The translations under genes were made by a program, and so were the position numbers. From assembly GCA_017517305.1 (NCBI GenBank), contig JAFWZV010000025.1, positions 1 through 59,976 on the forward strand: a DNA stretch of 59,976 bases. The letters are read 5' to 3'. The DNA comes from Lachnospiraceae bacterium. Lineage in GTDB: Bacteria > Bacillota > Clostridia > Lachnospirales > Lachnospiraceae. This document shows, piece after piece, positions 7,352 through 16,800 of this stretch. Every line of letters starts with the position of its first letter. Position 1 is the stretch's first letter. The notes below the pieces were generated by a model. It had not been told where the DNA came from. It saw only the letters and a list, made by a program, of their open reading frames with translations, and did not search any database.

Positions 7352-7795
7352 ATGATACGACAAGCAACTATCGATGATGCTTCAAGGATAGCGGAAATAC
7401 TGGTTTTTACAAAGAGAATGAATTATCGAGAGATTTTTCAAAATGATAAAGTGTCCTTTGGAGAAATGTTAGTATATCCATTAGCTAAAAAATATATTGA
7501 TAATCCAGACGAATTAGATGGGATATGGGTTTATGATGATGAGTTTGTTAAAGGAATGATTCATATTGAAGAAAATCAGATTGTAGAACTGTATGTTGAT
7601 ACTTTTTTTGAAAATGAAGGTATTGGTAGTAAGCTGTTAGAGTTTGCTATCAAGAAGATGAATAGTGATTTTTTATGGGTTCTAGAAAAGAACATACAAG
7701 CAATAAAATTCTATCAAAGGAATGGCTTTGTAATAACAGATGAAAAACAATATGAAGAAGGAACAACAGAATATATTGTGAGAATGGAAAGATAA
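7352..7795 (+). CDS. GNAT N-acetyltransferase
   Basis: A 147-residue GNAT enzyme. It starts MIRQATIDDASRIAEIL, the usual first strand and helix, and carries the acetyl-CoA loop as FENEGIGSKLLEFAI and the final KFYQRNGFVI motif. The substrate is unknown. The ATG at 7352 is preferred over the ATG at 7337 because GGAGG sits 8 bases before it. The gene is followed directly by the large hairpin element. Confidence 0.8.
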   Translation: MIRQATIDDASRIAEILVFTKRMNYREIFQNDKVSFGEMLVYPLAKKYIDNPDELDGIWVYDDEFVKGMIHIEENQIVELYVDTFFENEGIGSKLLEFAIKKMNSDFLWVLEKNIQAIKFYQRNGFVITDEKQYEEGTTEYIVRMER

Positions 7796-7808
7796 AATTT
7801 TGCAATCA

Positions 7809-8070
7809 TATCGCCGAAGGCGATAGTGAAAGTTGTGCCGGTACATAGAAATATGTGCCGGCATTTGGTGTATACAGATTTTGAAGGGGGATAGCGCTAA
7901 TAAATTGGATTCCGACCGCGACAGGGTAATACGAAGACGACCGTTTTAAGTGTCGTCGGAGTATTATCCCTAGGCAGGTCGGCCAAGAAAGTATATACGC
8001 CTCCCCTTCATAATCGTCCCATAAGAAACCCCGGCACATATTTCTATGTACCGGGGTCGCGACTTTCACT
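7809..8070. other. Large nested hairpin element (possible ncRNA or MITE-like repeat)
   Basis: Almost the whole 260-base gap between the GNAT and por genes folds on itself. A small hairpin TATCGCC-GAA-GGCGATA (7809-7825) precedes the main stem: AGTGAAAGT (7825-7833) with ACTTTCACT (8062-8070), a perfect 24-bp stem between 7838-7861 and 8031-8054, TGAAGGGG (7882-7889) with CCCCTTCA (8003-8010), CCGACC (7912-7917) with GGTCGG (7977-7982), and an apical stem AGGGTAATAC/GTATTATCCCT plus GACGAC/GTCGTC (7923-7970). Each 24-base arm can also fold alone into a 10-bp hairpin with a GAAA or TTTC loop. No coding frame fits. It could be a bidirectional terminator, a structured RNA, or a palindromic mobile repeat. 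Confidence 0.6.
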
Positions 8071-8076
8071 CTATGT

Positions 8077-9009
8077 TTATCTTGAACACTTGAAAAGCAA
8101 ATCTTCCCATCTTCTATCAACCTCAGCCTGATACTGAGCAAGAAGCTCCTCGTTGCCAGGCTTGAAGAGATGTGCGAAACGTCCCTGTGGTCTTAAGAAG
8201 TCCTCGATAGGAAGCTTCTTCTTAGGCTCGTAGTTAAGAATCCACTTGCCCTCAACCACCTCGAAGAGTGGCCAGTAGCAGGTCTCAACTGCAAGTTTAC
8301 AAATCTTCATAATATCTGGTGTATCATATCTCCAACCTCTTGGACATGGTGCCATAACATTAAGGAATGCAGCACCTGGAGTGTAAATAGCCTTCTCTGC
8401 CTTCTCGTATAAATCCTTCATAGTTCCAAGAAGAGTTGACTGAGCAACATATGGAACATCATGGCTTGCAATGATAGAAGCAAGATCCTTACGGTTCTGC
8501 ATCTTACCAACTGACTGTGAGCCAACTGGAGTGGTAGTAGTGTCAGCGTACATTGGAGTAGCTGAAGAACGCTGGATACCAGTGTTCATATAAGCACCAT
8601 TGTCGTAGCACACATAAACCATATCGTGGTTTCTCTCCATAGCACCTGATAAAGACTGGAATCCAATATCGTAGGTACCACCGTCACCACCGAAGGTAAT
8701 AAACTTATAATTCTCAGTAACCTTGCCCTTCTTCTTAAGAGCATTGTAAGCAGTCTCAATACCAGAGAGAGTAGCACCAGCATTCTCAAATGCATTGTGC
8801 ATGTAGCTATCCTCCCAAGCAGTGTATGGATACATAAATGTTGAAACCTCCATACATCCTGTTGCATTACCGATAACTGCCTTATCCTCAGGCTTTAGGG
8901 CACGAAGTACTGTTCTAGCAACAATAGTACCGCCACAGCCTGCACACATTCTATGACCCGGAGCAAGACGTTCCGGCTTATTCATAACCTCTTTAAAATT
9001 AAATGCCAT
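8077..9009 (-). CDS. porB: Pyruvate:ferredoxin oxidoreductase beta subunit
   Basis: The 310-residue beta subunit binds thiamine diphosphate and a [4Fe-4S] cluster in the four-subunit enzyme that converts pyruvate and CoA to acetyl-CoA, CO2 and reduced ferredoxin. MCAGCGGT near residue 21 supplies the CxxC cluster pair; a further Cys follows in NATGCMEV, and the thiamine-binding GDGGTYDIG motif is intact, followed by CYDNGAYMNTG. It is the last gene of the por operon, 15 bases after porA, and ends at the large hairpin element. Confidence 0.93.
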   Translation of the reverse strand: MAFNFKEVMNKPERLAPGHRMCAGCGGTIVARTVLRALKPEDKAVIGNATGCMEVSTFMYPYTAWEDSYMHNAFENAGATLSGIETAYNALKKKGKVTENYKFITFGGDGGTYDIGFQSLSGAMERNHDMVYVCYDNGAYMNTGIQRSSATPMYADTTTTPVGSQSVGKMQNRKDLASIIASHDVPYVAQSTLLGTMKDLYEKAEKAIYTPGAAFLNVMAPCPRGWRYDTPDIMKICKLAVETCYWPLFEVVEGKWILNYEPKKKLPIEDFLRPQGRFAHLFKPGNEELLAQYQAEVDRRWEDLLFKCSR

Positions 9010-9024
9010 CTCGACTTACCTCCA

Positions 9025-10206
9025 TTACTTTCTTAATCCAACATACTTAAAGTTCTCAGGCTCCATAGAACCATCTGCTATCTTCATTAAGTCTTCGAAA
9101 ACTGAAGTAGCTGACTCAACAGTGTAATCACGACCACCAATTCCGTAGAAGTAATTAACTGCCTTAACATTAACGCCTGCGTCAAACATAGCAGCCTTAA
9201 CCTCTGAACCAACAGGACCACCACAAGCTGAGAAGCTTTCAGCTCTATCAAGGATAGCAACAGCCTTAACATTTTTGAGTGCCTCTGCAATCTCCTCACC
9301 AGGGAATGGTCTGAATACTCTAATCTTAAGAAGACCAGCCTTGATACCCTTAGCACGAAGTGCATCTATAGCATCCTTTGTAGTTCCTGCTGCAGAACCC
9401 ATAATTACGATGGCAACCTCAGCATCATCTAACTTATATTCCTCGAAGAAACCGTACTTTCTTCCTGAAATCTTCTCAAACTCAGCAGCTACCTCTAAGA
9501 TAACCTTCTTAGCATTCTTCATAGCAAGTCTCTGGTTCATCTTGGTCTCCATATAAAATGGTGAAGTAGCGTAAGGACCAACTGCCATAGGCATCTCGGC
9601 ATTTAAAAGATAATTCTCTGGGTTATAATCACCTACGAAAGCCTTAACCTTATCAGTTTCAATAAGCTCGATATTCTCTACAGCGTGGCTTGTGATGAAA
9701 CCATCCTGACAAGCCATAAATGGGAGCATTACATCCGGATGCTCTGAAATTCTAAAGGACTGAATGAAGTTATCATAAGCCTCCTGGTTATTCTCAGCAT
9801 ATATCTGAATCCAACCGGCATCTCTTGCACCCATGGAATCTGAGTGATCACAGTTAATGTTGATAGGACCTGTAAGTGCTCTGTTAACAAGAGCAAGTAC
9901 AAGTGGAAGTCTGTCAGAAGCTGCTACATAGAGAAGCTCCCACATGTAAGCAAGACCACAGGAAGAAGTAGCAGTAAGGGCTCTTGCACCTGCTGCTGAA
10001 GCACCCATGGTAGCACTCATTGAGCTGTGCTCTGACTCTACAGGGATAAACTCTGTGTCAATTTCTCCATTTGCAATAAATGTAGATACCATCTGTGGTA
10101 TCTCAGTTGAAGGGGTAATAGGAAATGCTGGCATTACATCAGGGTTAATCTGCTTAATTGCGTAAGCAACTGCCTCATTACCGGACATTCTCTCACGAAT
10201 AGACAT
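9025..10206 (-). CDS. porA: Pyruvate:ferredoxin oxidoreductase alpha subunit
   Basis: The 393-residue alpha subunit carries the pyrimidine-binding half of the thiamine site. GNEAVAYAIKQINPDVMPAF and PITPSTEIPQ at the N-terminus, then FIPVESEHSSM, are diagnostic; DHSDSMGARDAGWIQIYAEN marks the pyruvate rather than the 2-oxoglutarate branch. The length is normal. It begins one base after porD ends, with a ribosome binding site inside the porD coding sequence, so the subunits are coupled. Confidence 0.93.
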   Translation of the reverse strand: MSIRERMSGNEAVAYAIKQINPDVMPAFPITPSTEIPQMVSTFIANGEIDTEFIPVESEHSSMSATMGASAAGARALTATSSCGLAYMWELLYVAASDRLPLVLALVNRALTGPININCDHSDSMGARDAGWIQIYAENNQEAYDNFIQSFRISEHPDVMLPFMACQDGFITSHAVENIELIETDKVKAFVGDYNPENYLLNAEMPMAVGPYATSPFYMETKMNQRLAMKNAKKVILEVAAEFEKISGRKYGFFEEYKLDDAEVAIVIMGSAAGTTKDAIDALRAKGIKAGLLKIRVFRPFPGEEIAEALKNVKAVAILDRAESFSACGGPVGSEVKAAMFDAGVNVKAVNYFYGIGGRDYTVESATSVFEDLMKIADGSMEPENFKYVGLRK

Positions 10207-10207
10207 A

Positions 10208-10516
10208 TTACATTCCCTCCTTCATAGTAATAGCACCGAAGCTGCAGACTCTCTCACAGATTCCACAACCCTTACAGTGGTCATAATCAAAATCCTCTCT
10301 CTTGCCATCCTTAACAGGAATTGAGCTGTCAGGACATACAGGAGTACAAAGTAAGCAGTGAGTACACTTATCCCAATCAATAACAGGAGTTTGAGTTCTC
10401 CACTCACCAGTGTTAAACATCTTAGCGCCACCGCCACCATAAATCTGGTTACCAGGTGTTAAGTCCCCATAAGGACTTTGCTCATTTATCTTAGTTATAT
10501 CAGTTGCCTGTGCCAT
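10208..10516 (-). CDS. porD: Pyruvate:ferredoxin oxidoreductase delta subunit, 2x[4Fe-4S]
   Basis: The 102-residue ferredoxin-like subunit has two complete CxxCxxCxxxCP-type motifs (CTHCLLCTPVCPD and CKGCGICERVCSF), so it binds two [4Fe-4S] clusters that pass electrons from the catalytic subunits to free ferredoxin. It directly abuts porC (the porC stop is followed at once by the porD start). The gene order gamma-delta-alpha-beta is the standard one for this enzyme. Confidence 0.92.
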   Translation of the reverse strand: MAQATDITKINEQSPYGDLTPGNQIYGGGGAKMFNTGEWRTQTPVIDWDKCTHCLLCTPVCPDSSIPVKDGKREDFDYDHCKGCGICERVCSFGAITMKEGM

Positions 10517-11089
10517 TTATCTTACCTCCGAAAGCGCCATCTTAAGAGCGTTCATGTTACCCTCTATAACCTCTGGCTTTTTAGCAAATTTGTGCTTGTA
10601 GGATTCCTCCATCTGAGTAAGGAAAACCTCCTCATCCATAATCTTTGAAACCTTAACTATGGAAGCAAGCATAGGTGAGTTAGGGAAATACTTTCCAAGT
10701 GTAGCCATGGATACCTTTCTGGCATCAATTATGTACACACCGCCCTTATACCCATTTAAAAGAGGAAGAATCTCCTCCTTCTCCTTAGTTGTATTAATAA
10801 CGATGGCACCATCCTCGCTAAGTCCCTTAGTAACATCAACTGAGTGAAGAAGAGTTTCATCAACAACAACTACAAAGTCTGGATTGTAAATGTTTGAGTG
10901 AACTCTAATTGGCTCATGACCAATTCTGTTGTAAGCTGTAATAGGTGCACCCATTCTCTCTGGGCCGTACTCTGGGAAGCCCTGTACGTGCATACCAGTG
11001 CTGAATGCTACATCTGCTAAGAGAAGAGCAGCAGTTTTGGCACCCTGACCACCACGGCCATGCCATCTGATTTCAATATTCTTTTTCAT
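10517..11089 (-). CDS. porC: Pyruvate:ferredoxin oxidoreductase gamma subunit
   Basis: The 190-residue gamma subunit, with the family signature RWHGRGGQGAKTAALLLADV at the N-terminus and the FPEYGPERMGAPITAYNRI stretch that helps bind CoA. I place the start at 11089 (MKKNIEIRW), 8 bases after TAGGAGA; a start at 11122 adds 11 residues without a ribosome binding site. It is the first gene of the operon. Confidence 0.9.
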   Translation of the reverse strand: MKKNIEIRWHGRGGQGAKTAALLLADVAFSTGMHVQGFPEYGPERMGAPITAYNRIGHEPIRVHSNIYNPDFVVVVDETLLHSVDVTKGLSEDGAIVINTTKEKEEILPLLNGYKGGVYIIDARKVSMATLGKYFPNSPMLASIVKVSKIMDEEVFLTQMEESYKHKFAKKPEVIEGNMNALKMALSEVR

Positions 11090-11167
11090 AAAAATTCTCC
11101 TATTTAAAATGTAATAAAGCATATGAAGAATATGCCATAAGATTTAAATGATAATTTTAGTTTAAAA

Positions 11168-11204
11168 TGACGCGTAAGCTACAAAAAATAGGTCGGTGCG
11201 TCAA
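11168..11204 (-). promoter_or_regulatory. por operon promoter with inverted TGACGC half-sites
   Basis: Read on the minus strand, TTGACG (11204-11199) and TAGCTT (11181-11176) are 17 bp apart. TGACGC (11168-11173) and GCGTCA (11198-11203) form an inverted pair 30 bp centre to centre, one over the -35 and one at the start site. A looping or dimer-of-dimers repressor is possible; no regulator is identified. Confidence 0.5.
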
Positions 11205-11281
11205 AAACAAACTAATTATATCATTTGAAAGGGAAAAGTAAAGTATAAAGCTATGAAATATTTAACAAATTATATTATTTC

Positions 11282-11310
11282 TTGAATTACGATGGCGAAA
11301 TTGATATAAT
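11282..11310 (+). promoter_or_regulatory. Sigma-A promoter of the zinc-ribbon gene
   Basis: TTGAAT (11282-11287) and TATAAT (11305-11310) are spaced 17 bp apart, 45 bases before the start codon. Confidence 0.65.
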
Positions 11311-11354
11311 CTTAAAAGGTATGCGAATATCAGTTTTAAATTAGGAGAAATTAT

Positions 11355-12110
11355 ATGAGCAAAAAATGTTGTGGAATAATATATAACGAAAATGAGAAGT
11401 TTTGCACTACTTGTGGAAAGCCTCTTAAGGATTTGCCAGATATATTAGATATGGCAGAGGTTGATAGAATAGCAGCAAGTGTTATGGGAGAAAACACAGC
11501 TGATACACCTAAGGTACAGGAAGAGTCTAAAAGTGAAGAAACTGAGAAAACTGATTCTGTACAACAGGATACAGTAACTCAGGAAAGTAAAGTTGATGAT
11601 GTTGCTGATGAATATTCAGATAAGGAGTCTGATGAGATCCCTGTTCAGGATGAACAAGAGCAAGATGATAATAAGGAAGAGAAGCATAAAGACAAGAGCT
11701 CAGATGAGAACGAGGATGAGGACGAAGAGGATGAAGAGGAATATGATGATGGAACAGCATCGGCAGGATTAAAATTCTTTGGTACTCTTATGATACTTCT
11801 TATGTTGGCGGCTATTGCTGCAGTGGTACTTGGAGTATATTTTATTATGCTTAATCCATTTTACAAGAATCATGATGTTAACAAGCCAGTTGTGTATGAG
11901 CAGATGGCAACAGATACAGATGTTACTAATATTCAGAGTAGACCAGCCTTGATTGAGGTTTCTATAGAACCAGCTACTCCGATAGATGCATCTTCGGAAG
12001 ATATAGCTACTGACGGTGATGCAACAGCTACTGACGCTACAGAAGAGTCAGATGATGACGATGATAATGAAGATGATGAAGCTTCTGAAGAGTCAGAGGA
12101 TATGGAATAG
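11355..12110 (+). CDS. Zinc-ribbon, acidic single-pass membrane protein
   Basis: A 251-residue protein of no named family. The N-terminus has a short zinc-ribbon-like head (KKCCG, then FCTTCGKPL). Residues about 45-135 are very acidic and probably disordered (long runs of Asp/Glu). One membrane helix follows (about 137-165, GLKFFGTLMILLMLAAIAAV), and the outer part is again Asp/Glu/Ser/Thr-rich. The topology is therefore cytoplasmic zinc head and extracytoplasmic acidic tail. The next gene starts 12 bases downstream and is also membrane-anchored, so the two products may form a pair. No function can be assigned. Confidence 0.7.
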   Translation: MSKKCCGIIYNENEKFCTTCGKPLKDLPDILDMAEVDRIAASVMGENTADTPKVQEESKSEETEKTDSVQQDTVTQESKVDDVADEYSDKESDEIPVQDEQEQDDNKEEKHKDKSSDENEDEDEEDEEEYDDGTASAGLKFFGTLMILLMLAAIAAVVLGVYFIMLNPFYKNHDVNKPVVYEQMATDTDVTNIQSRPALIEVSIEPATPIDASSEDIATDGDATATDATEESDDDDDNEDDEASEESEDME

Positions 12111-12122
12111 GGGGTGCATAAT

Positions 12123-13601
12123 ATGAGAAAGACATGGAAAATCGTTACTTTAGTATCTTTTATTATGACACTTATTATACTTGGAGTTGGAGTGGTATTT
12201 TTATATTCTGATTACAAGCTGTTTAGGTTTTTTAAGAGTATTGATAATGGAAACTGGTCTGTTACTAGAGAATATTATAATGATTTAACACCATCACAGC
12301 AGCAAACTGCTATGGCTCACATGGAGGGATATGCTCAGGAGCTTTGTAGAGATTATGCTTCAGGTGACAGAAACTATCAGGAGGTAACAGCTTCCTTTGA
12401 TGCCATAAATAGTTTAGATAATACCCAAGACATTTATAATAGGCGTATAACAGAGATTAATTACAACGAGCTTAAAAGTGCAGTAGAGGATTTGTATAAG
12501 GCTAATACAAGCTTTGATACAGATGGAGCTGTAAAGGCAAAGAAAAGAATTGATGATGTACAAAAGCGTATGGATACTGCAACTAAGGAAAAGCTTTTGA
12601 TTCAGATGCTTAATGATAAGTATCAGGAGTATTTGGATTGCAAGATAGATCAGCCTAAGATGCTGGAATTTATAGCAGTAGTTGCTGGCATGAGCTACTA
12701 TGAGGCTCACAACTATACTGGACTTATAGGTGCAAATGTAGCCTGTGTAGAAAATTACAGACAGATATATAATCAATATCAGACTATGTTAACTGAGCAA
12801 AAGTATTTTGATATACTTGACACCTATGATACAGTATATGCTGGAATAGATCCTGCAGACACAGTGTATAAGGGCAGATTCGAAGAAATGTATCAGACAA
12901 CCTTCTATGATGGTATGGATTATTATCAGACTAAGCTGGATAATCTTATTGCTGCTAGTGATGGAGAGGCAGCAGTTGCTCTTATGAAGGAGATTGAGTT
13001 AAGATACGGTTCGGCATTTGACTTAGATTCTGCAAAGAATGAGTTGGCAGCAGATTGGCAGAAGACATATCTTCAGATAGCTATGAATTATGAGGCTATA
13101 CTTCAGACAGAGTTTAGTAAGACAGATGAAGGAATATATATTTTTGAGAATGAGTATCAGAGACTTAGACCAGATAGTATGCTTTTATATGATATAGATA
13201 AAAATGGTGTTGCAGAAATGTTCCTGTTTAATAGTGAAGAGGCGACGGAGGAGAATACAGAGTGTTTTGCTTTTACCTACGCTGATGGTTCATATGTATA
13301 TCTTGGATATGTGAATATATTAAGCTTCTGTACAGATAGTAATATAATTGCTTTACCAAGTGAATTTGGTAGAGATTTTGCTGAGGAGCATGTGCTTCTT
13401 AGGTTTACAGGTACTAGCTTAGAGCAGAAGAAGTATACTAAGAAGGATGGAGAAAACTACGCTGTCGACAATCAGGAGGTTACTGATGCAGAGTTTTTGA
13501 CAGCTCAGACATCTATTGTGGACCATGGAAACAATCAGAGACCATCTATTATGAATTATGTTGATATAAGTGATTATGAAAGCTATATCTTAGCTTACTA
13601 G
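12123..13601 (+). CDS. Membrane-anchored helical protein of unknown function
   Basis: A 492-residue protein with an uncleaved N-terminal anchor (about residues 7-28) and a long extracytoplasmic part rich in helices in its first 300 residues; the last 150 residues look more like a beta domain, with a DIDKNGVAEMFLF stretch that resembles a calcium-loop (EF-hand-like DxDxNG). The family is not recognised. The start at 12123 is 6 bases after GGGGGTG; a GTG at 12114 overlaps that site. It is co-transcribed with the zinc-ribbon protein and lies 27 bases before the aconitase gene. Confidence 0.65.
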   Translation: MRKTWKIVTLVSFIMTLIILGVGVVFLYSDYKLFRFFKSIDNGNWSVTREYYNDLTPSQQQTAMAHMEGYAQELCRDYASGDRNYQEVTASFDAINSLDNTQDIYNRRITEINYNELKSAVEDLYKANTSFDTDGAVKAKKRIDDVQKRMDTATKEKLLIQMLNDKYQEYLDCKIDQPKMLEFIAVVAGMSYYEAHNYTGLIGANVACVENYRQIYNQYQTMLTEQKYFDILDTYDTVYAGIDPADTVYKGRFEEMYQTTFYDGMDYYQTKLDNLIAASDGEAAVALMKEIELRYGSAFDLDSAKNELAADWQKTYLQIAMNYEAILQTEFSKTDEGIYIFENEYQRLRPDSMLLYDIDKNGVAEMFLFNSEEATEENTECFAFTYADGSYVYLGYVNILSFCTDSNIIALPSEFGRDFAEEHVLLRFTGTSLEQKKYTKKDGENYAVDNQEVTDAEFLTAQTSIVDHGNNQRPSIMNYVDISDYESYILAY

Positions 13602-13628
13602 ATAAATTTTTTCTTGGAGGATTAAAAA

Positions 13629-15911
13629 ATGATAAAGTTATATGAAGGCGGAGCATACCTTTTAAATGGAACAGAGCTTGTGGCTGACAATGCGGAAGTC
13701 TCAGCAGTTCTTGCACAGAAAGGTGTAAATGTAAGTAAGGAAGAGGCTGCTAAGAATACTATGGCATATGGTATCTTAGAAAAGCACAATACCTCAGGTA
13801 ATATGGAGCAGCTTAAGATAAAGTTCGATAAGATGACTTCACATGATATTACATTTGTAGGTATTATTCAGACTGCCAGAGCTTCAGGACTTACTGAGTT
13901 CCCAGTTCCATATGTTCTTACAAACTGTCACAACTCACTTTGTGCAGTTGGCGGTACTATCAATGAGGATGACCACATGTTTGGACTCTCATGCGCTAAA
14001 AAGTACGGTGGTGTTTATGTTCCACCTCATCAGGCGGTTATTCACCAGTATGCAAGAGAAATGCTTGCAGAGTGTGGTGCTATGATTCTTGGTTCAGACT
14101 CACACACTCGTTATGGTGCTCTTGGTACTATGGCTATCGGCGAGGGTGGTGGAGAGCTTGCTAAGCAGCTCTTAAAGAGAACCTATGATGTGGCTAAGCC
14201 AGGTGTAGTAGCTATTTACCTTGATGGAGAGGTTGCTAAGGGAGTTGGACCTCAGGACGTTGCTCTCGCCATTATCGGTGCTACATTTGATTGTGGTTAT
14301 GTTAAGAATAAGGTTATGGAGTTTGTTGGTCCTGGTGTTGATAAGCTTTCAGCAGATTTCAGAATTGGTATAGATGTTATGACTACTGAGACTACTTGTC
14401 TTTCTTCTATCTGGAAGACTGATGAGAAGATTAAGGAGTGGTATGACATTCATTATAGACCAGCTGCATATAAGGAGATGAATCCTGGAGCAGTTGCTTA
14501 CTATGATGGTGTGGTATATGTAAATCTTTCTAAGATTAAGCCTATGATTGCTATGCCATTCCACCCATCAAATGTCTACACTATCGATGAGTTAAATGCT
14601 AACCTTATGGATATCTTAGAGGATGTTGAGAAGAAGGCACTTGTATCACTTGACGGCAAGGTTGATTTTACACTTAAGGATAAGGTTCGTAATGGAAAGC
14701 TTTATGTAGAGCAGGGAATTATCGCTGGCTGTGCAGGTGGTGGTTACGAGAATATTGTAGATGCTGCTGATATCCTAAAGGGCAAGTACATAGGTGCTGA
14801 TGAGTTTACACTTTCAGTATATCCAGCAAGTACACCTATTTATATGGAACTTGCTAAGAACGGAAGACTTGCAGATCTTATTGGAACAGGTGCTATCGTT
14901 AAGACTGCATTCTGTGGTCCTTGCTTTGGTGCCGGAGACACTCCTGCTAACAATGCATTTAGTATTAGACATTCAACTAGAAACTTCCCTAACAGAGAAG
15001 GTTCTAAGATTCAGAATGGTCAGATTTCATCAGTTGCACTTATGGATGCACGTTCAATAGCTGCAACAGCTGTAAATAAGGGTTACCTTACTTCGGCTAC
15101 TGACCTTGATGTACAGTATACTTCACCAAAGTATTTCTTCGATAAGACTATTTATGAGAACAGAGTATATGATGGTGTAGGTAAGGCTGACAAGGATGTG
15201 GAGATTAAGTTTGGTCCAAATATTAAGGACTGGCCAGAGATGATTTCACTTACTGATAACCTCTTGCTTAAGATGGCATCAGTAATCAATGATCCTGTAA
15301 CAACAACAGATGAGCTTATTCCTTCAGGAGAGACATCATCATTTAGATCTAACCCACTTGGACTTGCAGAGTTTACACTTTCACGTAAGGATCCTGAGTA
15401 CGTTGGTCGTGCAAAGGCTATTCAGGCAGTGGAGAGAGTTCGTGAGTCAGGTGAGTGTATGTGCTCTACATCAGATGAGATGAAGAAGATTATGGATACC
15501 ATTAAGGAAAAGTTCCCAGAGGTTAAGGGAAAGAATACTGGATATGGTAGCACAATATTTGCAGTTAAGCCAGGTGATGGTTCAGCTAGAGAGCAGGCAG
15601 CATCATGCCAGAAGGTTCTTGGTGGATGGGCTAATATCGCTAAGGAGTATGCTACTAAGAGATATAGATCCAACCTTATTAACTGGGGTATGCTTCCATT
15701 TGTAATGGATGAGGATTATGCCTTTGACATAGATGATTATGTATTTGTTCCAGGTATTGTTGATGCTATTAAGAATAAGGATGATGTAATCAAGGCTTAT
15801 GTTGTAAACAAGGGAATGAAGGAAATCTCACTTACTCTTGGAACGCTTACTGATGACGAGAGAGATATTATACTTGCAGGTTGCTTGATTAATTATTACA
15901 AAGAGAATTAA
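13629..15911 (+). CDS. Aconitase-family hydratase, clostridial type
   Basis: A 760-residue aconitase-superfamily enzyme. The [4Fe-4S] ligands are visible as [10 protein letters not shown] (equivalent to the usual GSCTN) and [10 protein letters not shown], and the substrate loop as [32 protein letters not shown] matches the catalytic SHT region. Length and order agree with the hydratase/aconitase form found in clostridia rather than AcnA or LeuC. It should isomerise citrate and isocitrate for glutamate synthesis, although homoaconitate-type substrates are not excluded. It follows two unrelated membrane-protein genes with only 27 bases between, which is an odd grouping. Confidence 0.88.
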   Translation: MIKLYEGGAYLLNGTELVADNAEVSAVLAQKGVNVSKEEAAKNTMAYGILEKHNTSGNMEQLKIKFDKMTSHDITFVGIIQTARASGLTEFPVPYVLTNCHNSLCAVGGTINEDDHMFGLSCAKKYGGVYVPPHQAVIHQYAREMLAECGAMILGSDSHTRYGALGTMAIGEGGGELAKQLLKRTYDVAKPGVVAIYLDGEVAKGVGPQDVALAIIGATFDCGYVKNKVMEFVGPGVDKLSADFRIGIDVMTTETTCLSSIWKTDEKIKEWYDIHYRPAAYKEMNPGAVAYYDGVVYVNLSKIKPMIAMPFHPSNVYTIDELNANLMDILEDVEKKALVSLDGKVDFTLKDKVRNGKLYVEQGIIAGCAGGGYENIVDAADILKGKYIGADEFTLSVYPASTPIYMELAKNGRLADLIGTGAIVKTAFCGPCFGAGDTPANNAFSIRHSTRNFPNREGSKIQNGQISSVALMDARSIAATAVNKGYLTSATDLDVQYTSPKYFFDKTIYENRVYDGVGKADKDVEIKFGPNIKDWPEMISLTDNLLLKMASVINDPVTTTDELIPSGETSSFRSNPLGLAEFTLSRKDPEYVGRAKAIQAVERVRESGECMCSTSDEMKKIMDTIKEKFPEVKGKNTGYGSTIFAVKPGDGSAREQAASCQKVLGGWANIAKEYATKRYRSNLINWGMLPFVMDEDYAFDIDDYVFVPGIVDAIKNKDDVIKAYVVNKGMKEISLTLGTLTDDERDIILAGCLINYYKEN

Positions 15912-15967
15912 TTGACTATAATGAGGAAGTAGCAAAAAACGTTTTTGGGTTTAAAAGGGGGCTTGCT

Positions 15968-16729
15968 ATGAATAAACAGATTAAGAATATAGCAATAGTT
16001 GATGATGACGAGATAAGCCGTATTATATTGTATAAATATTTGATATTGGAAAAACAGTACTCCACTAAGCTATATTCAAGCGGTGAAGAATTTTTGGAGT
16101 CAACCAGTAGAATAATACCAGACTTAGTTATCCTTGATATTGAGATGCCAGGTGTTACTGGCATTGAGGTTTTTGATAGAATGAGAAAAATTAAGGAATT
16201 AGAAGATGTTCCTGTAATCTTCCTCACTGGCAAAGAGGATAAGAATACAGTTATGAAATGTATTGGAAGAGGTGCAGATGGTTACATGGTTAAGCCTGTA
16301 AACAAGGATGTGCTTAAATCTAAGCTTGATGAGGTTCTAAAGCGTTATAATGAATTTAGAAGCAACAAGACGATTCTAATGGTGGATGATGATGTAGAGT
16401 TTCTCAAGATATCAAAGATAAAGCTGTCAAAGTATTATAAGGTGCTTACTGTTGACTCAGGCAAGACAGCCTTAGATTATCTGACATCCCATAGAGTTGA
16501 TGCAATTATTCTGGATTATTTTATGCCATTATATGATGGAAGAAATATTCTGAATATATTAAAACATAGGGAAAGTACAAAGAAAATACCAGTTATTATG
16601 GCAACAGCATTAAGTCAGGATGAGGTGATAAATGCCTGTGGAGATAATCAGCCAGATGCTATAGTTACTAAACCTATAAATATTGAGGAGCTACTTAGTA
16701 AGATAAATATGTTGGTTCGCACTGAGTAA
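15968..16729 (+). CDS. Tandem-receiver response regulator (REC-REC)
   Basis: A 253-residue protein made of two complete receiver domains and nothing else. The first has VDDDE, phospho-acceptor Asp57 in ILDIEMPG, Thr in FLTGKE and Lys in MVKPVN. The second has VDDDV, Asp183 in ILDYFMP and Lys in VTKPIN. It lacks any output domain, so it probably acts inside a phosphorelay or by protein contact. It lies just upstream of an Hpt protein but is separated from it by a terminator. Likely partners are that Hpt protein and a hybrid kinase such as the one at 36430. Confidence 0.88.
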   Translation: MNKQIKNIAIVDDDEISRIILYKYLILEKQYSTKLYSSGEEFLESTSRIIPDLVILDIEMPGVTGIEVFDRMRKIKELEDVPVIFLTGKEDKNTVMKCIGRGADGYMVKPVNKDVLKSKLDEVLKRYNEFRSNKTILMVDDDVEFLKISKIKLSKYYKVLTVDSGKTALDYLTSHRVDAIILDYFMPLYDGRNILNILKHRESTKKIPVIMATALSQDEVINACGDNQPDAIVTKPINIEELLSKINMLVRTE

Positions 16730-16740
16730 GAGCGTGATAA

Positions 16741-16778
16741 GATAAAAAGCATTTTGGTAAGCCATAATGCTTTTTATC
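16741..16778 (+). terminator. Intrinsic terminator between REC-REC and Hpt genes
   Basis: GATAAAAAGCATT (16741-16753) and AATGCTTTTTATC (16766-16778) form a perfect 13-bp stem whose right arm contains the T-run. Confidence 0.85.
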
Positions 16779-16800
16779 TTTATATTATGAGGTGATTGTT

